Made by a program: the position numbers and the translations under genes
Assembly (NCBI GenBank): GCA_024180945.1
Contig: JAKSGN010000006.1
Location: forward strand, 1,364,001 to 1,428,000
DNA from: Macrophomina tecta
Lineage: Eukaryota; Ascomycota; Dothideomycetes; Botryosphaeriales; Botryosphaeriaceae
Direction of reading: 5' to 3'
DNA length: 64,000 nt
In this document: piece by piece, positions 11,596-24,300 of the stretch
Position numbering within the stretch: the stretch's first letter is position 1
Layout of the letters: the number at the start of each line of letters is the position of its first letter
The notes under the pieces: generated by a model
Seen by the model: only the letters and a program-made list of their open reading frames with translations
What the model was told of the DNA's origin: nothing
The model's database searches: none

Positions 11596-13281
11596 TCTGC
11601 GAATGGTTGAGCTGAAGTGTCTCTGGAAAAGTGTCTGATAGCAAGGACAGGCTACACGAAGTGCCAAACGGATGTCCGAACTGTGAGGGAGCGACGTTCT
11701 TTTACGCCAAAAATCCATGACGACATTTGAGACGCGAGCGATACGCATCACGTGTTTGGCTGATGAACGGAACATGCCATGGAAGAATAATCTGGAGTTG
11801 GCGCGTGCGTTGACTCTCAGGTGTTTCAGGATAACAAGTGCGCAAAGGCCAATGGGAGGAAGGCGGTGGGAATAGTGTTTTGAGACGAAGGAGGTGCTTG
11901 TGGTTGATTGCGGGCAGACAGAAATGAAGACGTACGACTAGAGACTAGTGAGCCGTTGTCGCGGGCGCCATTAACCTCAGTCCACACGTCGTGCAGCTGG
12001 GAGCTACGACAGGTGGCGCATCCCTGAGCCTGGTAGCCGTCATCAGCTGAAGGGATTATCCTCGACGCGCACAGCATTTCCTCCGTCGTCGTGCAGACAG
12101 CCGTTTGACTAAGACACCACGCATAAATCGAATGGCAGAACAATTGCGAAAGCAACTTCATGGCGCGGGACTGTTCCTACAGGCGACGCGAGAACGAGGC
12201 GGATACACGCTAGGCCACAGGCAGCCATTGGCGCCCCAGCGAAGCTTCGGGCTGCAAGTGGGCTTCAGAAGAGCGAGGTGGCTTCATGGTCGGCTCCCCG
12301 AAAAAGCAATTTGCGGGCGCAGGCCGCATTCGGATCAAACGATTGGCAGCGGGCCGCTGCAGCTGCAGATACCTGCTGCATAGAGCTTCCCGCGACACGT
12401 CTCGACGCGTTCTTCTCGAGTGGCGGCGAGCTGATGGAGGCGCACGACGCGCTCGGCATTGGCGCAGACGCGAAGTTACGAGCCCGATTATGAGCGTGGG
12501 CGGCAGGGCCAATCACAAGGCGGCGCGGGCCAGCATTTCCATGGCGTCCCTGCGTGAGGCAATCCCAAAAGGAAGCTCTTCGGAGATGGGCGAGTCGTGG
12601 TCGGGCTGCCGGCTCACAACATCAGTCGGGCAGCGCAGACGGGCGGGGTTGCTGTGTCCCGGTCGGGCCAGCGCGGCGGGTGCGGGTACGTTGGCCTGCT
12701 GGTAGGAGGACGCGAAGGCTGCAAGGCGGGAGAGTGGCGATGATGTGTGCTGGCAGGCTCTCCGGCGGAGGAGCGACAAGGGAAACAGCTTAGCTCGATC
12801 GCCATACATCCAACTCCCCTGAGAAATTAAAGCCCGCCAAGTCCCCGTCCGCCAGCGCGCGCTCCAAAACACGCCTCTCGCCCTGCTACCTAGCACTTTT
12901 CCTGCCGCGCCGAATAGACAGCCTCCGCCTGCCACTCCAACCGCCGCTGCGCCATATCCGACGCGCTGCTCTCCGCGAGCTCCGTCCACCCTCCCTACTA
13001 CCCCCGTGCTCGACCACGCCAGACACGACCCCTGTATCCTCTCCACCACGCGCCTTGCGCAAGGTCCGCTTGCAGTCAATTGCTCCCCGCCCGACAAGTC
13101 GCTCGTTCTCCCACCTATGCATGCACCCTACGCCCGCTCCATCCAAATCACGTCCCCACCACTCCTACAACCCTCCGCCGCCGCCGCCTCGACAGCCCGC
13201 CCCCCTGCGCGCGCGGCAGATCCACCGGCCATAGCGCAGTCGATGCGACCTTGCCAATAGACCTATCGCAGCATATCACCC
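11596..13281. promoter_or_regulatory. Shared upstream region between the DUF3140 gene (-) and the Msb1 gene (+)
   Basis: These are divergent genes, so both promoters should lie here. The segment from about 12,200 to 13,280 is GC-rich, and the last 250 bp before the Msb1 ATG is C/T-rich with many CCACC and CCGCC runs, as expected for a fungal 5' UTR. Long open frames here (for example 12513-13097 on the minus strand) have biased composition and no domain, so I do not call them genes. Confidence 0.5.
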
Positions 13282-16200
13282 ATGCCGTTCTTTGCGAAGG
13301 TCTTCAAGCCGCGCGATGGCGGCAAGAAGGGGAAGTTGGACGACTCCGACGGTCAACCCCTCCCGCCCCCCAAACCGCGATGGGAGGAGTCTTGGTCTCG
13401 CAAGGAGGTTGCGCCTGAGGAGGTTCAGGAGCTCATTCACGTCTGCACCCAAGAACTCAAGTCGAGAGGTGTGTTGTGTTTCTGCCCGCATATTCTAGCC
13501 TTTCTGACGACATAGCAGCCTTGGACACACCCTTTCTCCTTCTACCCTTCCGGCCTGGCTCTGACGCTTCCTCGGCGAAAAGCTTCGTCAGGAACTTTTT
13601 TAAAGATGCCTACGAGGGTGGAGGGTCATATCGGGGCGAAAGTCTGCGGGCAGAATTGCGCCTGACGGAGCCAATGGTGAGAAAGACACCCAAGAAATAT
13701 GTGCGCATGGGCTGATGTTTTGTAGGTTCTCTGTAGCATCATGAAATGGTGCTGGAGTCGTTTGCCTGGTGGTGTTGTCACTTGGGACGCATACGAGTTG
13801 TTCCGCGTAGGAGAGCAGGGTAAGTAGCGCCATTCATGAGACCAAACGGTAGACTGACCCAAGTAGACTCTGGCATGGCTAAGCACGCATTCGATACTTT
13901 CATTCCCATTAGCGTCGACTCAGAAGCCCGCAAGCAGATCATAATCGATTTCTTCGACCTTCTTGCCGCCATTTCCGCGAGAGGCAAGACTAACGGTCTT
14001 GGAGGGAGGAAATTGTCCAGAATGGCAGGATGGTGGGCATTCGAACATCCGGACAATGGAAAAGGCTTTGACGACGGATACAAAACGTGGACGAGGTGGG
14101 CTTTCTCCTTCCATAATCTAAGCAACTTAGCTGACCGTTGCAGCGCCGCCGATGCCACGAGCCATCTTTATTTTGCCTATTTGCGTTCCCTGTCTCCCGA
14201 AGATAAGAACCTCACTGGCATCAATACTCTTCCACGTTCACTGCAGGCTCTTGTCAACCAGACCGAATATCCTCCGGAACCGCCAACGTTGATGCAGACG
14301 ACGACTACAAAGGTTGTCATGATTGTTGACACGGTATCTCCGACACCCTTTGCACTGTTGCGCAGGGCGAAGAATTTCGAATACCGTGACGATGACAGGG
14401 CTCTTCAAAGATTCACCCAATACGAAGATCCAGTTCAAGCTCTTACCGAAGAGTGCCGTCGAGTCCTGGATGCCATTTCATCCGCCAACCAGTCCAGTAC
14501 TGCAACTGAAGGGTCTTCCGATCCCTCCTGGTCAAGATTTGAGGACTTGGGTTTCGGATTCTTGGATACTTCGCTCTCGTCACCTGGCAGCACCAGTAGT
14601 GGTCCCACCCCTACGAGTACTAGCAATGGCCTCCGAGCTACTCCGCGTGCTCGACCTGATCAAATGGGGCGACCAACTACCCCTTCGTGGGCTGATTTCC
14701 TCTCCTCGGGATTCACTGATGAACAAGGGCACACTGCTCCATCTCCCATGCTGCTTCCTCCGGATAAGGTTCTGCCTCCCATCGGCGAGGTTGCACGTGT
14801 GCAGAGCTCTCAGTCTCACCTGAGAACTATTGATGACGATCTTGAGCCAGGAGAGCTTGCAAGCATCCAGAAGTTTGATCTCGATGACACTTTCTGGTGG
14901 GTTTGGATGACGAGCTTGGCTATTGAGGAACCCAACGAGCGCAAGGCCGTCTTTGGCCGTTGCGCCCTTGTCGAGACCGACCTATCTGGTGGGAAATGGC
15001 TCGTGCTGGAAGAACAGGTGAAGGGTGCCTCTGAGCCTGCGGAAGGAGCATACATTGTGGAGAAGAAGAGCAAATTCAGCTTCACAAGGCGCGGCCGCCT
15101 GGGCCGTAGGAAATCAACCGGCAAAAAGCCACCCAAGGAACCCTACGACAGGGCTCAGACTGATACCCCCACGAGCAAGACGAGCATCGGACCTGATCAG
15201 CATGCTCGTATACAGGCTGCCGCAGCACGTCTTGCCTCAGAACAAAAACAGCAGGATGCACAGGAGGCGGCCCAACGTCGCGGTAGGAACGAGGAGACTT
15301 CTGCGAAGACTAACAGCGTCATGACTTTACAACCAATGGTTGTCAACGAAGCCGCTCCAGCCATGAAGTGGGCTCGTGCCTTTGACAAGGAAGCTGTTCG
15401 TGCCCAGTATCTAGGTGACCCAAATGCTGGCAAGGGTTTCCTTTCCCGTGAAAATCTTGCCTTGTCGCCCAGCCCTACATTCTCGAACGGCGCTCCTTCT
15501 CCTCGCGCGCCCTCCACCAATCATGACCTCCCCCCTCTACCCAACGAGGCCGGTTCAGCCAAGAGCGTTCAGCGTAAAGCTTTGGCGCCTTCTCCTCTTC
15601 CTGCTAGCCCTACTAATGAGGCTTCCAACGAAGAAGCCGCCGCTGCCGCTCAAGTCCCACTTCCTCCTCCCGAGAAACCTAAGCTGGATACTTCTGACAA
15701 GAATGTTCACCCTGCCCTCCGTTCGGACAAGAAGAAGGCCGTCTCTCCTTCCCCTGTGGCTGAGAGACGTCGAATGTTTGAGGAGAAGACTGCTGCCGCT
15801 ACCGCTACTCCTGAGGTCAGGAAGGATGAGCATAAGAAACTCAAGAAGCCCGCTCAGCCTGGAACAAGTGGCGGTGGGTTCAAGAAGTTGTTTGGGAAGA
15901 AGAGGGTTGCTACTGCCGAATCTGGTCGGTCAAACACGCCCGAGCCTGCACCTGAAGCCAACACTGGTCTTCAGGTGCCCCAACAGGGTGGAGGTCTTGT
16001 TCGCACCCTCTCCGGTCTGCGCAAGAAGCCTGCTGCTACCGACTCCACTCCTGGTGCCCCCGCCAATATATCCGAAGCGAACTCTGCTGCCGCGCCCATG
16101 CGTAATGAGGCTGTCATATACACTGACGACCGTCCACCGCTTTCGCGCGTTCACACCAATGAGCGTGAGGAGGCTGAGGCTCACTTTTCCCGCTTTGACC

Positions 16201-16634
16201 AAGGCCCCTTGGAGGATCAGCCCGCCTTCGTTCCCGAGGACACCGATGATGAAGCTCTTACACCTCATGCCACTCGCTTCAACAAGGAGCCCGAGGTCCC
16301 ACAGACCCCTCTCGGTGACGAGGAGGATTCGCAGGCGGATGTGTCGTCCGTCTCTTCAGCTTCCATCGACCTCGCACAACAGGTTTCTCCCACTCAAGAC
16401 CGCTGGGCTCAGATCCGCAAGAATGCGGCCGAGCGTGCCGCACGCATGAGTGAGGAACAATACGCTCGTCCTCGCCATAGTGAAAGCCAGGCTTCTCGTA
16501 CCACTGCTGATGATGGAGACACCAGCGGTGAGGAAACCATTGAATCTCGTGTTGCCCGCATCAAAGCTCGCGTTGCGGAATTGACAGGCAACATGGATTC
16601 TTCGGGCAACATCGTTACTGGTGCTCACCGCTAG
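13282..16634 (+). CDS. Msb1/Mug8-type cell-polarity protein (RhoGAP-like), 1053 aa, 5 exons
   Basis: The exons are 13282-13468, 13516-13676, 13726-13819, 13867-14095 and 14144-16634. They total 3162 nt with phases in agreement. The start MPFFAKVFKPRDGGKKGK is typical. The first 450 or so residues contain the Msb1 domain, with the segments LDTPFLLLPFRPG, LRAELRLTEPM, MKWCWSRLPGGVVTWDAYE, HAFDTFIP and a GWWAFEHPDNGKGFDDGYKTW motif. The remaining 600 residues are disordered, rich in Pro, Ala, Ser, Lys and Glu, with short coiled-coil-like ends. Yeast Msb1 is a multicopy suppressor of bud-emergence defects, linked to Cdc42 and Rho1 signalling and to the glucan synthase pathway; a role at growth sites is inferred here. 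The 48-nt intron 4 (14096-14143) is a multiple of three with no stop, so its retention would add 16 residues in frame. Confidence 0.92.
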
Positions 16635-18050
16635 AGTATCTCCAGGAACCCTGCAGGTCAAAACATCCCGAACGGCACCTCCCGCACGTCTGCGATCTTT
16701 GGCTCGTTTACTTGATTCTCTCTAGCGTTCTGACAGATTCTTGGCTTCACGTCATTTACGTTATTCAGCGACAAACGACCTCCGTCCTTTTCGGGTCGAT
16801 TGGTCGAATCTGCGGAATTCTACTTTGCACTTGCACCATTCCTCCGTTCGAGATACCAAATTGTATTTTTGACTTATCCGACCTCTGCCTGTCCTCCCCT
16901 CGTCATTTCCTAGCCTCTTTCTAAGATAAACATCGGCACTTGCGGAAGGTCTTTCAGCGAACGTACCAACACCTACACCTAATTTTCCTCGCCTGAATTT
17001 CCATTCCCTTCGAGCGGATTTCTCATCACAACAACCATCAACCGGAAAGTTCGAGCAGGACACATTGGTCCTCTATAATACGGGAAGAGGTTTGAGGGAA
17101 CCTTGGTGGACATGTGCTAGTTTCCCCCATTCCGATCCTGATTCCAACTGCTGATTGCCTTCTTCTCTTTTCTCACGGTGCGCGTTGCGTTCAGTTCTGT
17201 CTCTGTGTCGATTATACCCTTTGCAGTTCGATGTTTCCTTCCTTCGACCGCGTTTAGCTTTACATTTCTTCGATTCCACCTGGCACTTTCTTTGTGCCGA
17301 ACATGGGTGTAAAATGGAGGTCGGCTTCTAGATAGAAAGGATTTTCTCGTATTACGGGTGCATATCTGTAGTATATACTGTGCCAGCTCCAATGGGAAGA
17401 CTTCTGATTGGTATTCTTGATGTTGCATCCTCGATCGGTGCTTCAGGTGGTCCCGATCAATTGAAATAAGCTTGAACCCCGCTTCTACCCAGTCTTAGTC
17501 ATTTTCCAAGTTGGACCATGGTGCACACTTTACACTATTCCAACTTTGAACTGCCGGCTCGTCCCCTACTCAGTGGAACCGTCACGAACTGGGAATCCTC
17601 TGTATGCGACGGACTGCGTTGATAAGCAATGGATCGAGCAAGAATGGGGGTGCAGCGATATACTTCCATGTTGCCTTTGGTAGGCTAGCACGGTAAAGAG
17701 AGACGTATTGTGAGATGATTTAGCACACGACTAGCCACAACCAGCACTGCTCTCGATTTAAAGTTGTAGAGTTACCATGCACGGATGCACCGGCAGTCTT
17801 TGACGGCGGTTGTACCCGGAGGGCGCCTGTTTCCGACAGCTACGACTGGATATTCCAAACATGTTTGACCTAAAATTAACCCCCAAATCCTAAAACTGGC
17901 TGAAAGTTCTAACCTGGATTGATGGTCGGTCTGACAGGAGAACCAGATCAACATCACGCCGGATCTCACACGTATCCTGAGATGTCAGTACTTATGCCGC
18001 GAATCCTCCAGCCTGCAACATTCCAGTTCATCGCATCTAACCATGCCACC
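16635..18050. other. Msb1 3' UTR and intergenic region
   Basis: The sequence after the Msb1 stop is T/C-rich, consistent with a 3' UTR. No coding frame with recognisable content was found up to the ATG at 18051. The frame around 17919-18224 is only the upstream extension and read-through of the first exon of the next gene. Confidence 0.5.
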
Positions 18051-19341
18051 ATGGACAGCAAGGTGTCAGAGTATGATTGGATGGTGGCCCACACAGCTCC
18101 ACGTAACATGTACGATCCGACAGTGCCAGTGATCAAATGGCGTCACAACATATGCTTGGCAGCTGTCGTTGTCTGCAACAGTTTGTCCTGTAAGACCCAA
18201 ATGATCTTCCATGAACTTCACTGATGTCAGTAGTGTTGATCCTGCTCACTCGACTCGCTGCCCAAAGAAAGAGATTCGGCAAGTTCCGAAAGGCAGATAT
18301 CTGGACAATATGTGTCACTGTCGGTCGTCCAGCTGTCGCGTCATCATTCGTGTACTAATTCTGAACAGGTCATGCTTGTTTTCCCTTTCTGGATCTCGCA
18401 GATAATGATGGTCATGCATGGTGGTGGGTACCACATCAAAAATATCAAGATGCACTGGCGGATAATCCACTGGCGGGTGAGTTTTCTTGGGAATATTCTC
18501 CGTGTTTCGGAGCTGAACGGTCCAGTGGGCCATCGGATGGGCTTTTTTTTACATCCTCGAGGCAATGGTCAAGATCTCGCTCTGCGTCAGTTTCCTGCCG
18601 ATGAGTAAGTCGCTTGAAACCGGATGGTTCTGCAGCTGACATCTCTGTAGTACCTGACTTCTTTCGATCGTTCCGTATCATGCTCTATGCGATCTGCTTC
18701 GTCAGCATGAGTCTTGCGATTGCCGTTATGCTCGTCTGGATCTTTCAATGTCGCCTATTCATGTCAAACTTCTCATTCAAGCCCAAAGTCGAATGGTGTC
18801 TCAATATTGATGCCGCGCGTTACAGTGAGTCTAACACCTCGCTTTAGATTGCTTCTAATTGACGCTCCACAGCATGGGCGGGTGTCAGCATTGTCATAGA
18901 CCTGCTGCTCGTGTATACACCGGTCGTAATTGTCCGGCAGGTCCATCTCACGCGGCGGGAAGTGAAAGTATTGCATGTCGTGTTTTGCGGAAATTTACTC
19001 GGAACATTGGCAACGTAAGCCTCGGCTTCAGCATCTTGAGATTGCTGCTAATGACGACCAGCGGCGCAAGTTGCTATGGCATTTGGATGAACCGCGCCTC
19101 CGAGGCTCGACGTGATCTCGGCTGGACCGAAGCCGTGTATATCATGTGCAACAGCATCGAGATATTGTTCTACGTGCTGGGCTCATCCCTGGTCGTATTT
19201 TCGCACCATTTCATCAGCAAGGGGGCGAAAACAGGCCAAAATAAGCTTCATGCAGGTGCTGGCCAAGTTCGCGAGCTCAATCTCAGCATCTTTGACCGGA
19301 TCCCAACGAGACATAGCGAAAAAAACACTCCAGAGCGGTGA
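18051..19341 (+). CDS. Fungal rhodopsin-like seven-helix integral membrane protein, 336 aa, 7 exons
   Basis: The exons are 18051-18189, 18231-18319, 18369-18476, 18526-18604, 18651-18824, 18873-19014 and 19062-19341. They total 1011 nt and end in TGA. Seven hydrophobic helices appear only after splicing: about residues 34-56, 77-98, 113-136, 145-170 (LYAICFVSMSLAIAVMLVWI), 195-218, 230-246 and the last with EILFYVLGSSLVVFSHH. HGGG follows helix 2, and WAGVSIVIDLLLVY opens helix 5. This matches the large fungal-specific rhodopsin-like / PTH11-related class, usually in the plasma membrane and often under variable expression; ligand unknown. The second intron has a weak donor (GTCGGT), so the end of exon 2 is the least certain point. 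The gene ends only about 80 bp from the retrotransposon block, but its own base composition is normal, so RIP has not visibly spread into it. Confidence 0.82.
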
Positions 19342-19420
19342 AGAAGAACGCAATACTGACCAGAAGACTCTGCAAGGTGGATTTTTAGGACTTTTAGCGA
19401 GTGTGACTAAGTCACTGATA

Positions 19421-19547
19421 GTTGTCATTGTTATTGTTATTGTTTAACGTCCGTGTAGAGTCCGTGACTATTATAGACGGCCAAGGGCAATCTATATAGG
19501 GTCGGTTTTAGGGTACATTAGTATTTCAGTAAAATAGTGTAGCGTAT
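19421..19547 (-). mobile_element. 5'-truncated LINE 3' end (fragment F1)
   Basis: A (TTATTG)n tract and TTTAACGTCCGTGTAGAG match the minus-strand 3' end of the full-length LINE at 52,455. Homology stops after about 125 bp, so this is a severely 5'-truncated insertion, as expected for target-primed reverse transcription. It is the first repeat unit after the gene-bearing part of the window. Confidence 0.8.
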
Positions 19548-19820
19548 TGTTATTATTATTATTATTATTATTGTTATTGTTATTGTTTAACGTCCGCGTA
19601 GAGTTAGTAACTATTATAAACGGCCAAGGGCAATCTATATAGGGTCGGTACTTAGGTATATAAGTATTTTAGTAAAATAGCGTGGTATAAGCTAAGGGGC
19701 GTAGTAAAATAAAGAAAATAAAGATAGTAGAATAGAAAAATAGTAAAATAGTAAAGAATAAAAAGCGGCGCGTATCTATATATTTAGTCCTTCGCTAAAG
19801 AGAGTCCTAGTATCTATTTT
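19547..19820 (-). mobile_element. 5'-truncated LINE 3' end (fragment F2)
   Basis: A second copy of the LINE 3' UTR starts with a longer (TTA/TTG)n tail, directly against F1. It matches positions 52,455-52,725 of the full-length minus LINE and stops after AGTCCTAGTATCTATTT. RIP-type differences are visible. Confidence 0.8.
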
Positions 19821-19843
19821 TATTATTTACGTGTATTTAAAGG

Positions 19844-21200
19844 CACCTCCGAATTCGACCTCGAGAAAAAGTGCTAAGACCGGTATCTATTAAAAGCCCT
19901 TAATTTTCTTAGCTAGATTCCCGAATCTTAGCTTCGTAGCTATACGCGCTACTACGTTATTACGGGGAAAAGAGGCCTCGTTAGGCCGAATCGCCTCTCC
20001 CGACCTCCGCACCCCTACTAAGACCCCAAAACAACTCCAAAACGAGCTAAATTTAAGCCACGGCTAGAAGATACCTACGCGCACCCCCATGCTAATTTAT
20101 ACTAGATTTAGAGCGCGTTTACGCATCTAAATCTAAGGCGAAAGCGCTTTACCCTTCCCTTTCTACTTAGTCCGAGCTTTAGAAAATCCTTATAAGCCCT
20201 ACTTCGCCTAAATAAGCGAAACCTTACTTTAATAATCTTAAATATAAATATACCGCCTCTTCTCCTTCCTCCCCGGACCCCCCCGGCTTCCCGGACGAAC
20301 TTCTAGCCACCCCACGACCCCCTATCCCGCCTACCCCTATCGTTATCCACACCCCTGGAACTAGAATTACTACAAAAATTAAAATAGAAGACGAAAATCT
20401 ATTTATTATTTCTACTACCCGTAAACGAGGCCTAGAAACTTCTATAACGTAGCGTATAATATCTATTAGCGAATCTAGGTTCGCTTTTAGAAGCTTCTAC
20501 GATAAAAAATACCTTTAGTTTAATTCGAATACCCCTATAACCTCTAAGAAATATCTAGATGTTACTCTAGACTACCTTCTTAAAGCCGTAAACCTCGAAG
20601 AAGACCGCTAATAAAACCGTAATATTCTAGACCTTATTAGAGTATTTTAGAAGTATATTAATAAAAAAAATTAACTTTTCTAAGTTAATTCTCGCTACCT
20701 AGATTTACTTCTTTAAAAACGTTACCCGCTCGCTTAGAAATAAGATAAAGAATATAGTAATTCTATTTTAATAGAATATTACTAATATTCCGAGCTAACT
20801 AATGGTCTTCTAAAGCGCCTAAATGCCGTTCTATGCCAAAATCGCGGCTACTATTCTAGATAATAACGGCTTTATTCTCTCTAAAAAGAAGAAAATAGCT
20901 TCTAAGCCCGTTATAACCCTGGTAAAAAATAGGTAAATTATGGTCCTCTACTTTAGTTTTAAGAATGTAATCTAGCTCTTTAACCTCCGCAACCGCCTAA
21001 ACCGCATATTTAAAAATATAGGGTTTAAAATAAAGCCCGTAGTCTAAGGCATCTAACTCTCCCTTAATAGTAATATCGTTATTACGGGAACTAAGGACTA
21101 TAACGTGGCCTTTTTTCTTAAGAATAAGGCGGTTATTAAACGAGTTATTCTATAAGCTACTCTACGCGTAAATAAGATCTAGTATAAGGTAGTTATCTAC
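19844..21200 (+). mobile_element. LINE 5' fragment L1 (5' UTR and part of ORF1), RIP-damaged
   Basis: The start ACCTCCGAATTCGACCTCGAG matches the 5' end of the plus LINE at 58438, and the segment follows that element through its 5' UTR and gag-like ORF1 to the equivalent of about 59,816. There it is cut by the Gypsy LTR at 21201. Many TAG/TAA stops lie in the ORF1 frame. It sits head to head with F2, about 25 bp away. Confidence 0.85.
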
Positions 21201-21393
21201 TATAAGTAAATAGGCTAGTTATAAGTAGGGAGCCTTTAGAAGAGTCGTATATTCTTAGGTACGAATTCTTAGTAGTGCAGGATTTACTCCTTAGTAGCAT
21301 TATATACTAGGAGCCCGTGCGTAGCACGTGATAAATACGTAGAACGCATGGTATAAGTATCCTAAGGATATACTAGGGCCTATTATTCTAATA
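21201..21393 (-). repeat. Family A LTR (3' LTR of A2), 193 bp
   Basis: This is the reverse complement of the 193-bp LTR seen at 31347, 38324, 41112 and 48097. It is followed inward by the complement of the polypurine tract (CTACCCCCCCTCTAG), which marks it as the 3' LTR. Confidence 0.9.
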
Positions 21394-24300
21394 CTACCCC
21401 CCCTCTAGTAGAAATCGCCCCGATTTCTATTAGAAGGTATTATATTAGTGCCTTATTAAAAAATCTTTAGTAAGGAAAAAGAGTGCACCTAATTACTATA
21501 TAGGACGTAGTATTATGTATTAGCTATAGGCGTTGCGTAGTAAGGCGAATTAGCCTTATTACGTAGCCGTTACTACGAACAATAAATAAAGAATAATAAA
21601 TTAATAGAAAAATAAGAAAATATATCGCTAAGCGGTTATTAGCAATGTCAGCGGTATACTATATATATAAAAAATGTAGGTAATAGTATGTTAGCGTGGT
21701 TTTTTCTTTATTATTAGATATTATTACTATTAAGAACAATAGAAGTTAGCCTTATATAATAATACTAGCGAATATACTAATTAGTAACTTACGTGTACTA
21801 ATAATACTTATAGGGCACGAGGTCGTTTTTTCGATAGCTTTAATAGATATAATAACCCCCCATACCCTTCTAGATTTTTATAGTTTAGATCTAGCTTTTT
21901 TTCTTTAACTAAAACATCTTTAACTAATATTAACTCTTTTTATTACTTCTTTCTTTTAAATAACTATTACTATATAGACCCCTTCTAGCTTTATTTACTC
22001 GGGTTACTTCTACGATAAGCTTCTATAGATGTCTATTATAGATAATATAGTAAAGCTTCTTTCTTATCTTTAGCCATAGCCTAGTTTAGTAGTAGTATAC
22101 TATATATATTACGTGCATTACTAGGGCACAATGTACTACCGCGAGGGTAAAATATAGGTTAATTTTATACCTATAGAGCTTCTTAGGGGGCTTTACTAGA
22201 TCTACTTTAAGAATCTACCCTATACTAAGTATAATTAATATACGAAGAGTAGTTATAAATATACTTTAGTAAGTATACTTTTCCCCTACTTTTCTTATAC
22301 TTTTTATATACTTTTATACTGCTTATGCTCGTTACTAATAATAAAATTTATTTTTAGGTTCCCCCTTAATTCTGCCATACTACTAATTTACTATTATTCT
22401 ATTACGATAGCTTCGATGGCACTCTCGATAAGAAGGTACTAGAGTTTATAGAAAAAAATATACTTACGCTATATAAGTACGCTAGTATATTAGAAGAGGC
22501 GGTATCGGTATATAAAAAGTAGAAGGTGAAGAAGATTATAACTACTAGCGGCCGTAGTAACTAGTAGTATACACGTAATATATCGCGCTTAGAGAATTGG
22601 TAGTATTATTAGACTAGACTAGATAGAATTAGCTTAATAAAGCTAACTAATAAAGTAGTAGACGAGAAGTTTAAGAATAAGTACTTTATAAAAATATTTA
22701 ATATAGATAAGAGGTAGTTTTAGTATAGCTTAAATATAAAGTAGATACTTCTTTAGAATTCTTCTTTATAAATTAAGTATTTTTTCTAATATTTCTTCTT
22801 ATTCTTTAATCCTAGGGGGCGCCCTTACCGTAGCTTATTTATAGCCTATATTTTGCCTACATTTTACTTACGTTTTAGCTAGGCGTTCTAGAAAATAGAG
22901 TTTTCTTTAAGGTAATTCTATAGAAGCTCTCTATAATTATCTAGCTCCTCTTTCTACTTCTACTTATTATATTTATAGGGCTAGCCGAGCTATTTAAGTA
23001 GGTATTACCTTAGTAGCTCTTCTTTATAGGCTACTATAGCTTTAACTTTCTAGTATCTACTATTATCGATTTCTTTAACTAGTAGCGGTTAGAACCCTAG
23101 CCTTACCATATAAGCTTTTAGTAATATAATATTAAAAATAGTATATAGCCGGGATATAGATTATAGTAGATCTAAGCGGTAGGCCTAGAAGCTAATCTTC
23201 TCTAGAATCTAAAATAGCCCTAGATAACGGTTATCGAGTTTCTTATAAGGCCGTTTAGTTTTAATATTCCTTACTAAGAGAAGGACTAGTTATCTAATAT
23301 TAAAATATATTTTAATTTAGTTCTGGTTATAATATTTCGTTTAGAGCTTCTAGGAGTATTCGAGGAATTTCGCTACCAATTTCTACACTTTTTATATACT
23401 TTCCGCGTGCTTTTTAGCTGCTTCGGCTAATTTAGTTAGAGAATTTCTATTAAGGTTATTCTAAACCCTATTTTAGGAGTTAGATTCCACCCCTACATCT
23501 AGTTAAACTAGTACGAAGTCTATAAAAGAGTAGGTTTTCTAGTTATAGGCGTATAAAGCCTACTAGAGAAGCTTTACCTAGTCTAACTAGTTTTAAAAGA
23601 TATAATAGTATAGATACGCCTTTAACTTCTAATTTTACCTCTCTATTTAGCCGTCTATCTACGGGTAAAAGAAGGTACTTAGTCTATACTTAATCCTAAG
23701 ATTATAGTATAATTTACTCTAGAACTAGCTTGTAAACGTTAAGCCCCTATCTAAGACTAGGCTATTAGGCGGCCTAAATTATACAAAGACGTTATTTATA
23801 ATAAAATCTGTAAGTATTACTCTATTAATCGTCTTTCTAACTAGTAGGTAACGTATATATTTAGTAAAATAGTTAACGAGTACGAGAACTATATTATATA
23901 CTTAACTATCTCACTCTATAGATTCTAGTAAGTCCGTAATAAAATTAAGAGAGTAGTATCTATAGAATTAAGCGGCTACTAGTAGTAGCTATAATAACTT
24001 ATATAGCTTATACTAACGAGCCTTATTATATTAATAGATATCGTAGCTTTATATATATTTTCTAATATCTGCGGTAATACCTTTCTAGTAGTACTTTCTA
24101 GAAAGTATCTTCTAGATACGATAGATATTATAATAGCTACTACTTAAATTATTATAATTTCTAAGTAGAATTTTCTCGCGTAGCGAAGTATACTTTAGTA
24201 TATATACTTATTCTTTATAGCGTAGAAGTTCTTACTTATCGATTATATACTAATCACATGCTAAAAGTACTCTTTTTATAAGCTATTCTCGTATATCTAC

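Noticed and set aside
12513..13097. 194-codon minus-strand open frame upstream of Msb1
   Set aside because: The region is GC-rich with long open frames on several strands. Its composition is biased toward Arg, Ala and Ser, and it lies in the likely promoter and 5' UTR of Msb1.
15415..16449. 344-codon plus-strand open frame
   Set aside because: Alternative frame inside the Msb1 coding exon. Its Leu/Pro/Arg-rich composition comes from the real frame.
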